Source of the DNA: Labilibaculum manganireducens
Lineage (GTDB): Bacteria > Bacteroidota > Bacteroidia > Bacteroidales > Marinifilaceae
Direction of reading: 5' to 3'
Length of the DNA stretch: 64,000 nucleotides
Assembly (NCBI RefSeq): GCF_002843385.1
Contig: NZ_MVDE01000001.1
Location: forward strand, 240,965-304,964
This document shows positions 8,196 through 16,323 of this stretch, piece by piece; positions within the stretch are counted from its first letter, which is position 1, and each line of letters opens with the position of its first letter. The position numbers were made by a program, and so were the translations under genes. The notes beneath the pieces are model-generated. The model did not search any database and was not told where the DNA came from. It saw only the letters and a program-made list of their open reading frames with translations.

Positions 8196-9173
8196 ATGAA
8201 ACAAAACAATCAACATATCGACGAGCAGCTTTTAAAGGCCATTTTAGAGGAAACTTCTTCTGATCAGGACAAGCAGGAATTCCAAAAGTGGATACAAGCT
8301 GATTCTGCAAACAAAGATACCTTTCTTAAAATGCAGAAAATCTGGAAATCGAGTAAAGGAATTGAAGTGTTCCAAAAAATTGATGAAGCTGCTGATTGGA
8401 AAATTATAAAAGCAAAATCAGGAAAAACAGTTCAACTGAAAAAGGTAAACTTGTTTATGCAATATGCAGCCACTGTTCTTGTTTTGCTCTCACTTAGTTT
8501 GGTTTACCTGTATCAGACAACACCAGGCTTTGGTAAATACGCAGAATACAAAAGTCTGCAGACAAAAAATCAAATTGTATTGGCTGACGGAACCGAAGTG
8601 TTTTTAAATAAGGAAAGTAAAATCGTTTATCCAAAATATTTCAATTCAAAAGTAAGAAATGTAGAGATGGAAGGAGAAGCCTACTTTCAAGTGAAGCCCG
8701 ATCCGACCAAACCATTTATAATCAAATCCGGAAATGCAATTATTGAAGTGCTTGGTACCAGCTTCAATGTTAAAAATGAAATGGATGGAACAACTATTGT
8801 AAGTGTGAATTCTGGAAAAGTAAGTCTGAAAAATCAGAAAACGCAGGAAATAGTTTATCTAACCAAAGGAGAAAAAGGAATCATTCAAAAACGTAAGGTA
8901 AGCGAATCGAAGAACGAAGAATTAAATTTCAATTCATGGAAAACCAATGTTCTTACATTCAAGGACACGCCAATTGCGAAAGTTTTCAGTGATCTTGAGA
9001 ATTATTACGGTGTAAAAATCACAAACAGGAGTGCTAAATTAGATACACTCACCTACACCAATTCTTTTTCGAATGCGCCTATCAACAAAGTAATTGACGA
9101 ATTGGAACTTGTTTTAAAAGTTCATATTACGAAAAAGGGAAATCATCTCTCCATTACTGATGATAAAAACTAA
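8196..9173 (+). CDS. FecR-family anti-sigma factor
   Basis: A 325-residue membrane-bound anti-sigma factor paired with the ECF sigma at 7556. The start is taken at ATG 8196 (MKQNNQHIDEQLLKAILEE), not the TTG at 8139. The cytosolic part binds the sigma factor. One membrane helix (MQYAATVLVLLSLSLVYLY, about residues 87-105) precedes the periplasmic FecR domain (VLADGTEVFLNKESKIVYP; GEAYFQVKPDPTKPFII; VLGTSFNV) and a DUF4974-like C-terminus that should contact the STN domain of the receptor at 10434. It closely parallels the FecR at the left edge of the window. Confidence 0.94.
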   Translation: MKQNNQHIDEQLLKAILEETSSDQDKQEFQKWIQADSANKDTFLKMQKIWKSSKGIEVFQKIDEAADWKIIKAKSGKTVQLKKVNLFMQYAATVLVLLSLSLVYLYQTTPGFGKYAEYKSLQTKNQIVLADGTEVFLNKESKIVYPKYFNSKVRNVEMEGEAYFQVKPDPTKPFIIKSGNAIIEVLGTSFNVKNEMDGTTIVSVNSGKVSLKNQKTQEIVYLTKGEKGIIQKRKVSESKNEELNFNSWKTNVLTFKDTPIAKVFSDLENYYGVKITNRSAKLDTLTYTNSFSNAPINKVIDELELVLKVHITKKGNHLSITDDKN

Positions 9174-9190
9174 TTCTAAAATTTAAACCA

Positions 9191-9724
9191 ATGAGAAACA
9201 GAATCGTTTTATTCGCTTTTATCATGCTTGCAGGCATAAGTATATCAAAAGCACAAAATACAGTAATTAAAGCCAATTTATTAAGTCCGTTGGTGCGCAC
9301 AGGATCATTTTTTATAGAACACAAACTGAACGACAACAGCAGTATTCAATTGGGACTTTTGTACACCGGCAATACCTGGGACGACACCAAAATAAGAGGT
9401 TGGGGAATTACTCCTGAATACCGCTTTTATCTTTCAGATTCGCCGGCACCAAAAGGATTTTTCGTAGCGCCTTACGCTCGTTATCTGCATTACAATTTGG
9501 AGAATGAAGTAAATGATGAAGCCACCTTAAACGGATTGGGTGCCGGTTTAATTATTGGTCAGCAGTATATTTTTAAGAAAAGAGTAAGCTTCGAATGGTT
9601 TTTTGGACCGGGTTACACAAGCGCTGATGTTGATGCAAAATCAGGAACCGAAGAAGACTTTGATACCGGCAACTGGGATGGCTTTACGTTAAGAGCCGGA
9701 CTTACCTTGGGAATTGCTTTCTAG
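9191..9724 (+). CDS. Secreted outer-membrane beta-barrel-like protein (DUF3575-like)
   Basis: A 177-residue protein with an N-terminal signal peptide ending near Ala-Gln (residues 1-21). The rest is alternating aromatic/polar beta-strand sequence with repeated YxxxxY patterns and a C-terminal strand ending LTLGIAF, as expected for an 8-strand outer-membrane barrel. It resembles DUF3575 proteins. It starts 17 bp after fecR and is likely in the same transcript, so it may be a target or accessory of the surface-signalling system. Function unknown. Confidence 0.75.
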   Translation: MRNRIVLFAFIMLAGISISKAQNTVIKANLLSPLVRTGSFFIEHKLNDNSSIQLGLLYTGNTWDDTKIRGWGITPEYRFYLSDSPAPKGFFVAPYARYLHYNLENEVNDEATLNGLGAGLIIGQQYIFKKRVSFEWFFGPGYTSADVDAKSGTEEDFDTGNWDGFTLRAGLTLGIAF

Positions 9725-9840
9725 AGCCTGAATTCAAAAAGGAGAATCAAAAAAAAATTATATCAGAAAACGAATTTGTCTTTATGAATAATTCGATAAA
9801 AAATATAAATTAGCATATTAATAATTATTAAAATAGAAAA

Positions 9841-10296
9841 ATGAAGAAGTTTTTATTTATTGCGATTATCGCATTTGGATTTGTATTCGAATCACATGCT
9901 CAGACAGTGCAATACAAAGTTATTACATCGGTAGAATCAATTGTTCCTATGGGAATTGGACGTTCCCGGTTAATTGAAGAGAAAGACGCTATTGATGCAG
10001 AAGCGTTTACAACAGAAAGAACCGATGGTAAAAAAAGTGATCAAGGTGATGTAAAACGTTCTGATGCAAAAGTGTCTAAATTTGCTGAAACAAAATTATT
10101 GAACTTTTATAGTATAGCTGGTATCAATTTCCAAAACATTGCTTCAAACGATGCATTAACATCATCGAAAATAAACAAGCTTAGTGCTGAAGGTTGGGAA
10201 CTTGCTTTTGTAACCAGTGGTGTTGAGAGTGACAGCGGTAAAGGAGATGGAAAAGGAATTTATATTACCAGATATATTTTTAAGAAAGTAAATTAA
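9841..10296 (+). CDS. Hypothetical secreted protein
   Basis: A 151-residue protein with a clear signal peptide (cleavage near SHAQ). The mature part contains a polar, Asp/Lys-rich loop and a C-terminal half reading KLSAEGWELAFVTSG...YITRYIFKK, resembling the DUF4177-type pattern in which a Trp-containing GWEL motif precedes a strand. No catalytic residues are recognised. It lies between the barrel protein and the TonB receptor but has a terminator of its own (10353), so it is probably a separate unit. Confidence 0.65.
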   Translation: MKKFLFIAIIAFGFVFESHAQTVQYKVITSVESIVPMGIGRSRLIEEKDAIDAEAFTTERTDGKKSDQGDVKRSDAKVSKFAETKLLNFYSIAGINFQNIASNDALTSSKINKLSAEGWELAFVTSGVESDSGKGDGKGIYITRYIFKKVN

Positions 10297-10352
10297 TTTT
10301 CAACAATAAATTTACGCAGCTCTCTAAATTAGAGCAATACAGAAATTTAAAA

Positions 10353-10374
10353 GGAAGCCTTCGGGCTTCCCTTT
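10353..10374 (+). terminator. Intrinsic terminator with TTCG tetraloop
   Basis: GGAAGCC-TTCG-GGCTTCC (10353-10370) followed by CTTTG. This is a stable tetraloop hairpin 56 bp after the stop of the gene at 9841. Confidence 0.75.
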
Positions 10375-10395
10375 GTCGTTTATGATAACATATTG

Positions 10396-10403
10396 TAAAT
10401 TTG
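10396..10403 (+). promoter_or_regulatory. -7 box upstream of the TonB receptor
   Basis: TAAATTTG matches TAnnTTTG and lies 31 bp before the receptor ATG at 10434. It suggests a housekeeping-type promoter in addition to any ECF-driven one. Confidence 0.45.
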
Positions 10404-10433
10404 ACAAATATTCATTTTGAACCAACACTCTTC

Positions 10434-13025
10434 ATGAGAAAATTATTAATTCTATTTTCTTGCCTTCTTTTCTCCTCATCAGTATTCGGTCAGGAGCATT
10501 TAATGTCTAAACAATTAGAGTTTCCAAACGTTGCCTATCCTCTCCATGAATTATTGAACGAAATAAGTAAACAAACCGGTGCTGAATTTAGTTATACCAG
10601 CGAACTAAATACAAATCAATACATTGAACTTCCCGCCTTAACAGGAAGCCTTAAATATTTCCTGAACGAAATTATTGATGCAAAAGCATTTAAAATTATC
10701 ACCCGCGAGAATAAAATCTTTTTAATTGGCATTCCTCCATCAGAACGAAAATACAGCATCAGCGGATTCATAACCGATTCCGAAACAGGCGAATCTCTTA
10801 TCAACGCAAGTGTAGTTAATGTAGAAAATTACACAGGTACAATTAGCAACAACTTTGGCTTTTATAGCTTTTCACTCAATCAAAAAGTCTACAAACTACA
10901 AATCTCCTATGTTGGCTATCAGGATGCTGTCATCAGCATATTCCCCAAACAAGACACCAGTATTAACATAGCCTTAGAGCCCAAAACCATTCTTAATGAA
11001 ATTAAAGTCGTTGCTGACAAAAAAGGCAATAACATCAATCATCAATTTGTAAGCAGTAATACGATAACTTCCGACAAATTCTGTAATTCAGGAATTTTAG
11101 GCGAAAATGATCTGTTTCAGAATCTAATCCAATTTCCTGGTGTTCAGTCCGCGAATGAAGGCCTTGGCGGATTTATCGTACGAAACGGTTCGCCTGCTCA
11201 GAATTTAATTCTTCTCGATGATGTTCCTGTTTACTATTCCTCACATTTGTTCGGCTTATTTTCCGTTTTTAATCCTGATGCCATAAACCATGTAAAACTG
11301 ATAAAAGGAGGTTTCCCCGCACATTACGGTGGTCGTGTTTCTTCCGTTCTCGATATTCGCATGAAAGACGGGAATTCGAAAAAATTGGGCGGCGATTTTA
11401 GTATAGGACTTTTAACGGCCAAATTTAACCTTCATGGTCCAATTAAAAAGGACAAAACAACATTCAACCTTTCGGTTCGGCGATCCTATCTCGATTTACT
11501 GCTAAAAGGCATTTTAGCACTAGCAGACAGCGATGTGACCGGTGGCTACTATTATGGCGATTTAAATTTTAAGCTCACACATAAATTCTCTCAACGCGAT
11601 AAGATTTTTTTCAGTACCTATTGGGGCGGCGATTTAATTAATTTAAAAAATACGGAACAGGCAACAACCACATCAAAAGAGAAAACCGAAAATAAAGTTG
11701 GATGGGGTAATTTTACAAATTCTCTTCGCTGGAACCATATATACAGCAACCACCTTTTCGGAAATACTTCTTTGATACTAAGCAGATATACCTTTTTAGT
11801 TAAGGATAAGAAATCCGTGCAAAATGAAGGCGAAAGTTTTAAAGAAAACTACAATTATCAATTTAGATCAGGCATTCGTGATTTCACACTTAAATCGGAA
11901 TTCGATTGGATTCCCGACTCGAAACATTATCTGAAATTTGGAATGGAAAGCTCACTGCATCACACAAAACCTGGCAGCGAACTGTACCGAAACAGCAATA
12001 AAAACGAACAAAACACATACAACGATCAAATTATCAGCTCAAAAGAATTAATCCTGTTTGGTGAATGTCAAATTCAGTTCGGAAAAAAATTCCTTGTAAA
12101 TATGGGATCACGATGGAGTAGCTTTATTGTAGAAGGAACCTACTACTCTACCATAGAACCTAGGTTTAGTGCTCAATATTATCTGCATCCCAAATGGACT
12201 GTAACAGGAAGCTTTTCGCAGATGACTCAATACCTCCATCTGGTTACAACCAGTTCACTTAGTCTGCCAACCGATCTATGGCTGCCTGTAACAAGTAAAA
12301 TTAAACCTATCGATTCCTTTCAATATACCGGAGGAACCAATTATTCTTTCTCTAAATCAATAAAGTTAACCGCTGAATATTACCACAAATTATCCCGTAA
12401 TGTTTTGGAATTCAGCGATGCATATTTTTTTCAGAATGTGAGTGCCGACTGGGAAAATATAGTAGAAGCTGGAAAATCGTGGAGCAATGGTTTAGAGCTT
12501 AATCTGAGCAAAACCAATGGTAAAACTACAGGAAATATGGCGTACACATTTTCCAAATCTTTTGTGAAATATCCGGAAATAAATAGTGGCAAAACATTTG
12601 CTTCCCCTTACGACCGCCGTCACGATTTCTCAGTCTTGTTAAATCAAAAATTAAGCAAGAAAGTCGATTTCTCCGTTGCCTGGGTTTATGGAAGCGGTTT
12701 GCCTGCGACACTTTCTTCAACAAATATAAGTTCGGTTTCACCCTATTATCCCGGAAAAATTTCCTCAACGCCTATTTTTTCACACAGAAATGGGTTTAGA
12801 TTACCGGATTATCATAGAATGGATTTCTCAATCAATTTTAGAAAATTCAAGAAACATGGAATAAGAACATGGAATATCAGTATTAATAACGTGTACAACA
12901 GGAAAAATGCCAACTACGTTTCCATAAGTGAAACAAAAAACGAATTTGGCACCACCAGTTACAGCTTGAAGCAAATTAGTCTGTTCGCATTTCTTCCAAG
13001 TGTAAGTTATTCCTATAAATTTTAA
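10434..13025 (+). CDS. TonB-dependent receptor with STN domain (signal-transducing type)
   Basis: An 863-residue outer-membrane transporter. The ATG at 10434 was chosen over a TTG at 10401 because the signal peptide (MRKLLILFSCLLFSSSVFG) starts there. Order of parts: STN domain (about residues 30-105), CarboxypepD_reg-like domain (about 108-195, ISGFITDSETGESLINASV), plug (VRNGSPAQNLILLDDVPVYY... HYGGRVSSVLDIRMKDG) and a 22-strand barrel ending with aromatic strands (FLPSVSYSYKF). The STN domain should signal ligand binding to the FecR at 8196. The next gene encodes a DUF4249 lipoprotein, the usual partner for this receptor class. The ligand is unknown. Confidence 0.93.
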   Translation: MRKLLILFSCLLFSSSVFGQEHLMSKQLEFPNVAYPLHELLNEISKQTGAEFSYTSELNTNQYIELPALTGSLKYFLNEIIDAKAFKIITRENKIFLIGIPPSERKYSISGFITDSETGESLINASVVNVENYTGTISNNFGFYSFSLNQKVYKLQISYVGYQDAVISIFPKQDTSINIALEPKTILNEIKVVADKKGNNINHQFVSSNTITSDKFCNSGILGENDLFQNLIQFPGVQSANEGLGGFIVRNGSPAQNLILLDDVPVYYSSHLFGLFSVFNPDAINHVKLIKGGFPAHYGGRVSSVLDIRMKDGNSKKLGGDFSIGLLTAKFNLHGPIKKDKTTFNLSVRRSYLDLLLKGILALADSDVTGGYYYGDLNFKLTHKFSQRDKIFFSTYWGGDLINLKNTEQATTTSKEKTENKVGWGNFTNSLRWNHIYSNHLFGNTSLILSRYTFLVKDKKSVQNEGESFKENYNYQFRSGIRDFTLKSEFDWIPDSKHYLKFGMESSLHHTKPGSELYRNSNKNEQNTYNDQIISSKELILFGECQIQFGKKFLVNMGSRWSSFIVEGTYYSTIEPRFSAQYYLHPKWTVTGSFSQMTQYLHLVTTSSLSLPTDLWLPVTSKIKPIDSFQYTGGTNYSFSKSIKLTAEYYHKLSRNVLEFSDAYFFQNVSADWENIVEAGKSWSNGLELNLSKTNGKTTGNMAYTFSKSFVKYPEINSGKTFASPYDRRHDFSVLLNQKLSKKVDFSVAWVYGSGLPATLSSTNISSVSPYYPGKISSTPIFSHRNGFRLPDYHRMDFSINFRKFKKHGIRTWNISINNVYNRKNANYVSISETKNEFGTTSYSLKQISLFAFLPSVSYSYKF

Positions 13026-13036
13026 GAAGAGTTATT

Positions 13037-13912
13037 ATGAAATATCAATTACTTTTTCTCAATATTTGCCTGCTGTTTTTTCATTTTTCCTGCGAGGAAG
13101 AGCTGCAGGTTCCTATTCCTGATGAAGAACCAAAATTGGTTATCAATTCGCTGCTTGGGGTGGATAGTTTACTCCGCGTTCATGTAAGTAAAAGTTCAGT
13201 TTTTCAGGAGCAGTCCAGCAACACTTTTTTACCCGATGCCAACATCATCATAAAAGAAAACAATCAGCTGTTAGGGAAAATGATACATGAAAACGATGGA
13301 TGGTACTCCCTAAACTCATATACAGTAAAAGCTGGTAATTCCTACCAAATTGAAGTTTCGTACCCTGATTTAGGAACGGCTGAATCTGAAACCAAAACAT
13401 TACAAAAAGCTGCAATAACAAATCTTTCCTATCAGATTAAGGAAGAAAACAAACTGGAATTTACCTTTCAATTTGATGATGAAGCATTGCAGGAAAATTA
13501 CTACATGATTTTGTTGAAAGCATACAATGGAACTTCTTTCTCAGATATAGATTTCTATAGCGATAACATTATTTTCAATGGCAATCTATCCGGGAATTCA
13601 ATTGGAATACAGCAAAATATGCTTCGTGGAAGCCACACATTCTCCGATGAAAATATTGACGGAGAGACCAACAGCATTTCAATATACGCTTTCAATGAAT
13701 TATTTAATGATTCGGAAGTAAATCAGGAATATAAATTGGAATTGTACCACATTACATCCGATTACTTCAAGTATGAACGATCATTAACCGCTTATTACAA
13801 TCGTGATGACTCACCTTTTTACAAGAAGGTAAATCTTCATTCCAACGTTAGTTGTGGCTATGGAATCTTCACCTCTTATGCTATTGATTCAAAAACAATT
13901 ACTATTCAATAA
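13037..13912 (+). CDS. DUF4249 domain surface lipoprotein
   Basis: A 291-residue lipoprotein with a signal peptide and lipobox-like FSC around residues 17-19 (HFSCEEEL). The pattern VPIPDEEPKLVINSLL...DSLLRVHVSKSSV matches DUF4249 proteins, which are regularly encoded directly after STN-bearing TonB receptors in Bacteroidota and are thought to act as their surface-exposed partner lipoproteins. It starts 11 bp after the receptor stop, so the two form an operon. The substrate cannot be inferred. Confidence 0.88.
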   Translation: MKYQLLFLNICLLFFHFSCEEELQVPIPDEEPKLVINSLLGVDSLLRVHVSKSSVFQEQSSNTFLPDANIIIKENNQLLGKMIHENDGWYSLNSYTVKAGNSYQIEVSYPDLGTAESETKTLQKAAITNLSYQIKEENKLEFTFQFDDEALQENYYMILLKAYNGTSFSDIDFYSDNIIFNGNLSGNSIGIQQNMLRGSHTFSDENIDGETNSISIYAFNELFNDSEVNQEYKLELYHITSDYFKYERSLTAYYNRDDSPFYKKVNLHSNVSCGYGIFTSYAIDSKTITIQ

Positions 13913-14008
13913 ATCCATTAAGCTGTAATTGGTGACAAATAATTATTTTAAGAACAAGATTTACTGAAAAACTTGTATTTTTATTTTTTCACAAAAATAC
14001 CCCTAAAA

Positions 14009-14995
14009 ATGATTCGTTATATCCTTATCCTTTTTACTGTTTTTCTTTTAAGTATTGCTTCTTCATTCGCTCAGGAAAACTACGAATGGAGTACCGCGAA
14101 AAATGGTGAAGGTTTCAACTCTTTTCTGCTGCGAAACCACATATCTCCCATTAACGATTTAGAAAATTTTAAGTATTTGAATCAAGGACGGTTTACCAAA
14201 AATGGTGATTTAATTGCCGGTGAAAAATATAAGCTGCCACTTCTTTATTCAACGCATTTAGCTTCCCTATTAGGCGAAGATCATGAAAATATAAAACAGG
14301 TTGATAATTCATTGAGCGGAGCTGTTCTTTACTTAGTGGCCGGACATGGAGGTCCTGATCCGGGAGCAGTAGGCTCAATTTCGGGCCACAAAATTACAGA
14401 AGACGAATATGCATATGATATTGTACTAAGAATGGGTGAAGAACTTCTGTCGCATGGTGCCAAAGTGCATTTCATCATTCAAGACCCTGATGATGGTATT
14501 AGAGATGCAGCTTACCTAAAACCCGATAAAGATGAACTTTGCTACCCTTCGCAGACAATACCCCGAAAACATACTCCACGATTAAAACAAAGAGCCGCAG
14601 CCATCAATTTATTAGCGCGAAATGAAAATAAATCGGCTTACCAACGATTAATTATCCTCCATCTTGACTCAAGAAGTAAAGGCAACAGTACTGACGTGTA
14701 TTTTTATCATCATGCAGTAAGCAGTAAAGGAAAAGATTTAGCCCTTACTTTACAGCAAAAAATGAAAGATAAGTATGACGAATTTCAACCTAACCGGGGT
14801 TATGAAGGAACCGTTGGCACAAGAAGATTATACATGCTGCAAACAACAACTCCGCCTTCGGTATTTATTGAATTAGGCAATATTAATAACCGCAACGATC
14901 AAATGCGATTTATAAAAGCAGAAAACCGACAAGCCTTAGCCAGTTGGTTGTGTGAAGGAATACAAGAGAACTATCTTAAATTAAAAATGAAGTAA
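14009..14995 (+). CDS. N-acetylmuramoyl-L-alanine amidase (Amidase_3 type), exported
   Basis: Peptidoglycan hydrolase of the zinc-dependent Amidase_3 family, 328 residues from the ATG at 14009 (an upstream TTG at 13973 would spoil the signal peptide). The signal peptide ends near SSFAQ. A LysM-like N-terminal stretch (ENYEWSTAKNGEGFNSFLLRN...GEKYKLP) is followed by the catalytic domain, with zinc ligand His in AGHGGPDPGAVG, Glu in KITEDEYAYD, His in ILHLDSRS and the catalytic Glu in FIELGNINN. It would cleave the amide between MurNAc and the stem peptide in the periplasm. It is a single gene with no terminator seen. Confidence 0.88.
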   Translation: MIRYILILFTVFLLSIASSFAQENYEWSTAKNGEGFNSFLLRNHISPINDLENFKYLNQGRFTKNGDLIAGEKYKLPLLYSTHLASLLGEDHENIKQVDNSLSGAVLYLVAGHGGPDPGAVGSISGHKITEDEYAYDIVLRMGEELLSHGAKVHFIIQDPDDGIRDAAYLKPDKDELCYPSQTIPRKHTPRLKQRAAAINLLARNENKSAYQRLIILHLDSRSKGNSTDVYFYHHAVSSKGKDLALTLQQKMKDKYDEFQPNRGYEGTVGTRRLYMLQTTTPPSVFIELGNINNRNDQMRFIKAENRQALASWLCEGIQENYLKLKMK

Positions 14996-15119
14996 GAACA
15001 GAAAAAGAATCAATTATTTGTTTCATATGTCTAGATTTGTTTTTTATTGCCACATGGAACTAATCATGCTTGTTTGTATACTGATGATAATTTACTCATG
15101 GGCGTTTCATTTTACTTAA

Positions 15120-15593
15120 TTACGCATAACTCTTATGTGTAAACTTTAAGGTAACAGGTTCAACTAAATTATGAAAATCTTCATACGAAAGCATAAGAAG
15201 CTCGGTATGAGTTCCTGCATTAAACACGATATCATCGTCTTCAACTAAACTTTCAGCCACATAAACCTCCAAATTGTATAAATTACCAAATGGAGGCATA
15301 GCTCCCACTTCACATTGTGGAAATATATTTTTAAAATCTTGCTCATGCGCCAGCTCTACTTTTTTACACCCCAGCATTTGTTTTAATAAATCAAAGTCAA
15401 TCAAATAAGATGCTGGCAGTACAGCCATACACATCCTTCCATCTACCTTAATCATTACTGTTTTTGCAAGCATTTTACCCGGAATATGGGCCGATGCTGC
15501 AATTTGCTGGGCGGTGTAGGCTGATGAATGCCGAATTGTTACATATTTAATATGTCGCTCATCTAAAAACTCTTTTAATTTACGAATAGGCAT
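15120..15593 (-). CDS. YbaK/ProX-type aminoacyl-tRNA deacylase
   Basis: A 157-residue protein of the YbaK/EbsC family, which hydrolyses mischarged aminoacyl-tRNAs in trans. Supporting signals are the N-terminal LDERHIKYVTIRHSSAYTAQQIAASAHIPG, the K-T-V-M-I-K-V-D segment containing the conserved Lys, and the late GAMPPFGNL...VYVAESL motif that forms the substrate pocket. The length fits a stand-alone deacylase. It is single and convergent with the amidase gene. A double dyad lies just upstream (15633-15668). Confidence 0.85.
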   Translation of the reverse strand: MPIRKLKEFLDERHIKYVTIRHSSAYTAQQIAASAHIPGKMLAKTVMIKVDGRMCMAVLPASYLIDFDLLKQMLGCKKVELAHEQDFKNIFPQCEVGAMPPFGNLYNLEVYVAESLVEDDDIVFNAGTHTELLMLSYEDFHNLVEPVTLKFTHKSYA

Positions 15594-15632
15594 AATCTTT
15601 GGATCTAACGGTTAAAAATGTACACTCTGCAG

Positions 15633-15668
15633 AAAGGTCTTTATAACCTTTAATTGGCAATGCCAATT
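15633..15668. promoter_or_regulatory. Two adjacent dyads upstream of the YbaK-type gene
   Basis: AAAGGT-CTTTATA-ACCTTT is directly followed by AATTGGCA-A-TGCCAATT (15652-15668), a perfect 8-bp-arm inverted repeat with a 1-base centre. They lie 40-75 bp upstream of the start at 15593. No T-tract follows, so an operator is more likely than a terminator. The regulator is unknown. Confidence 0.45.
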
Positions 15669-15830
15669 GGGTTTTGATTTCCGGTTCTTACTTCCACCCC
15701 ACATATTTGAGAACAATAAGGAGTACTACTCAATTTACGAAAAAAAAAGCGGTAAGTAAAGAGATATAGCATTCTGATTAAGTATTTATAATCATTTTTC
15801 ATTGCTGTTACAGGCTCTAAATTGCTGAAC

Positions 15831-15902
15831 TACGAAAAATATCGTATTAAAATTTTGTAATACGACAAGTTTCGTATATCTTTATCTACGAAATTAATCG
15901 TA
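15831..15902. promoter_or_regulatory. Three BlaI-type operators (TACGA-N6-TCGTA)
   Basis: Three copies of the 16-bp dyad TACGA-N6-TCGTA stand at 15831-15846, 15861-15876 and 15887-15902, upstream of the BlaI-family gene at 15925. Centre-to-centre spacing is 30 and 26 bp. Placement and symmetry suit autorepression by the downstream winged-helix dimer. The rest of the gene-free stretch 15594-15830 holds only the dyads at 15633-15668. Confidence 0.8.
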
Positions 15903-15924
15903 TAACGGAAATCACCACAATAAT

Positions 15925-16323
15925 ATGCCACAGAAGATTAAGCCAACCGAAGCAGAATTAGAAATTTTACAAGTACTATGGACCTATGGGCCATCAAACG
16001 TTCGATTTGTAAATGACAAATTAAAATCGGAAAGAAATGTAGGTTACACTACAACACTTAAGGTTATGCAAATAATGACTGAGAAAGGGATACTCGAACG
16101 CGATGTGAATTCAAGAACCCACATTTACAAGGCCGTTGTAGAAGAAAGAGAAACTAAAAATCAGTTAATCGATAAGTTTATATCCACTCTTTTTGGTGGA
16201 TCTACTTCTGGAATGGTTCTGCAGGCTTTGGGCAATCAAAAATGCTCAACGAAGGAATTAAATGAGATAAAAAAATTAATTGATAACATCGAAAATCCGG
16301 ATCAAAATGGAACTGATAAATAA
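15925..16323 (+). CDS. BlaI/MecI/CopY-family transcriptional repressor
   Basis: A 132-residue winged-helix repressor. The N-terminal domain reads KPTEAELEILQVLWTYGPSNVRFVNDKL...VGYTTTLKVMQIMTEKGILERD, the typical Penicillinase_R pattern, and the C-terminal part would dimerise. In this family the repressor is cleaved when a partner M56 membrane protease senses a signal. That protease gene starts inside the last codons of this one (16307, a 17-bp overlap), so they form one translationally coupled operon. Three matching operators precede the gene. Confidence 0.93.
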   Translation: MPQKIKPTEAELEILQVLWTYGPSNVRFVNDKLKSERNVGYTTTLKVMQIMTEKGILERDVNSRTHIYKAVVEERETKNQLIDKFISTLFGGSTSGMVLQALGNQKCSTKELNEIKKLIDNIENPDQNGTDK

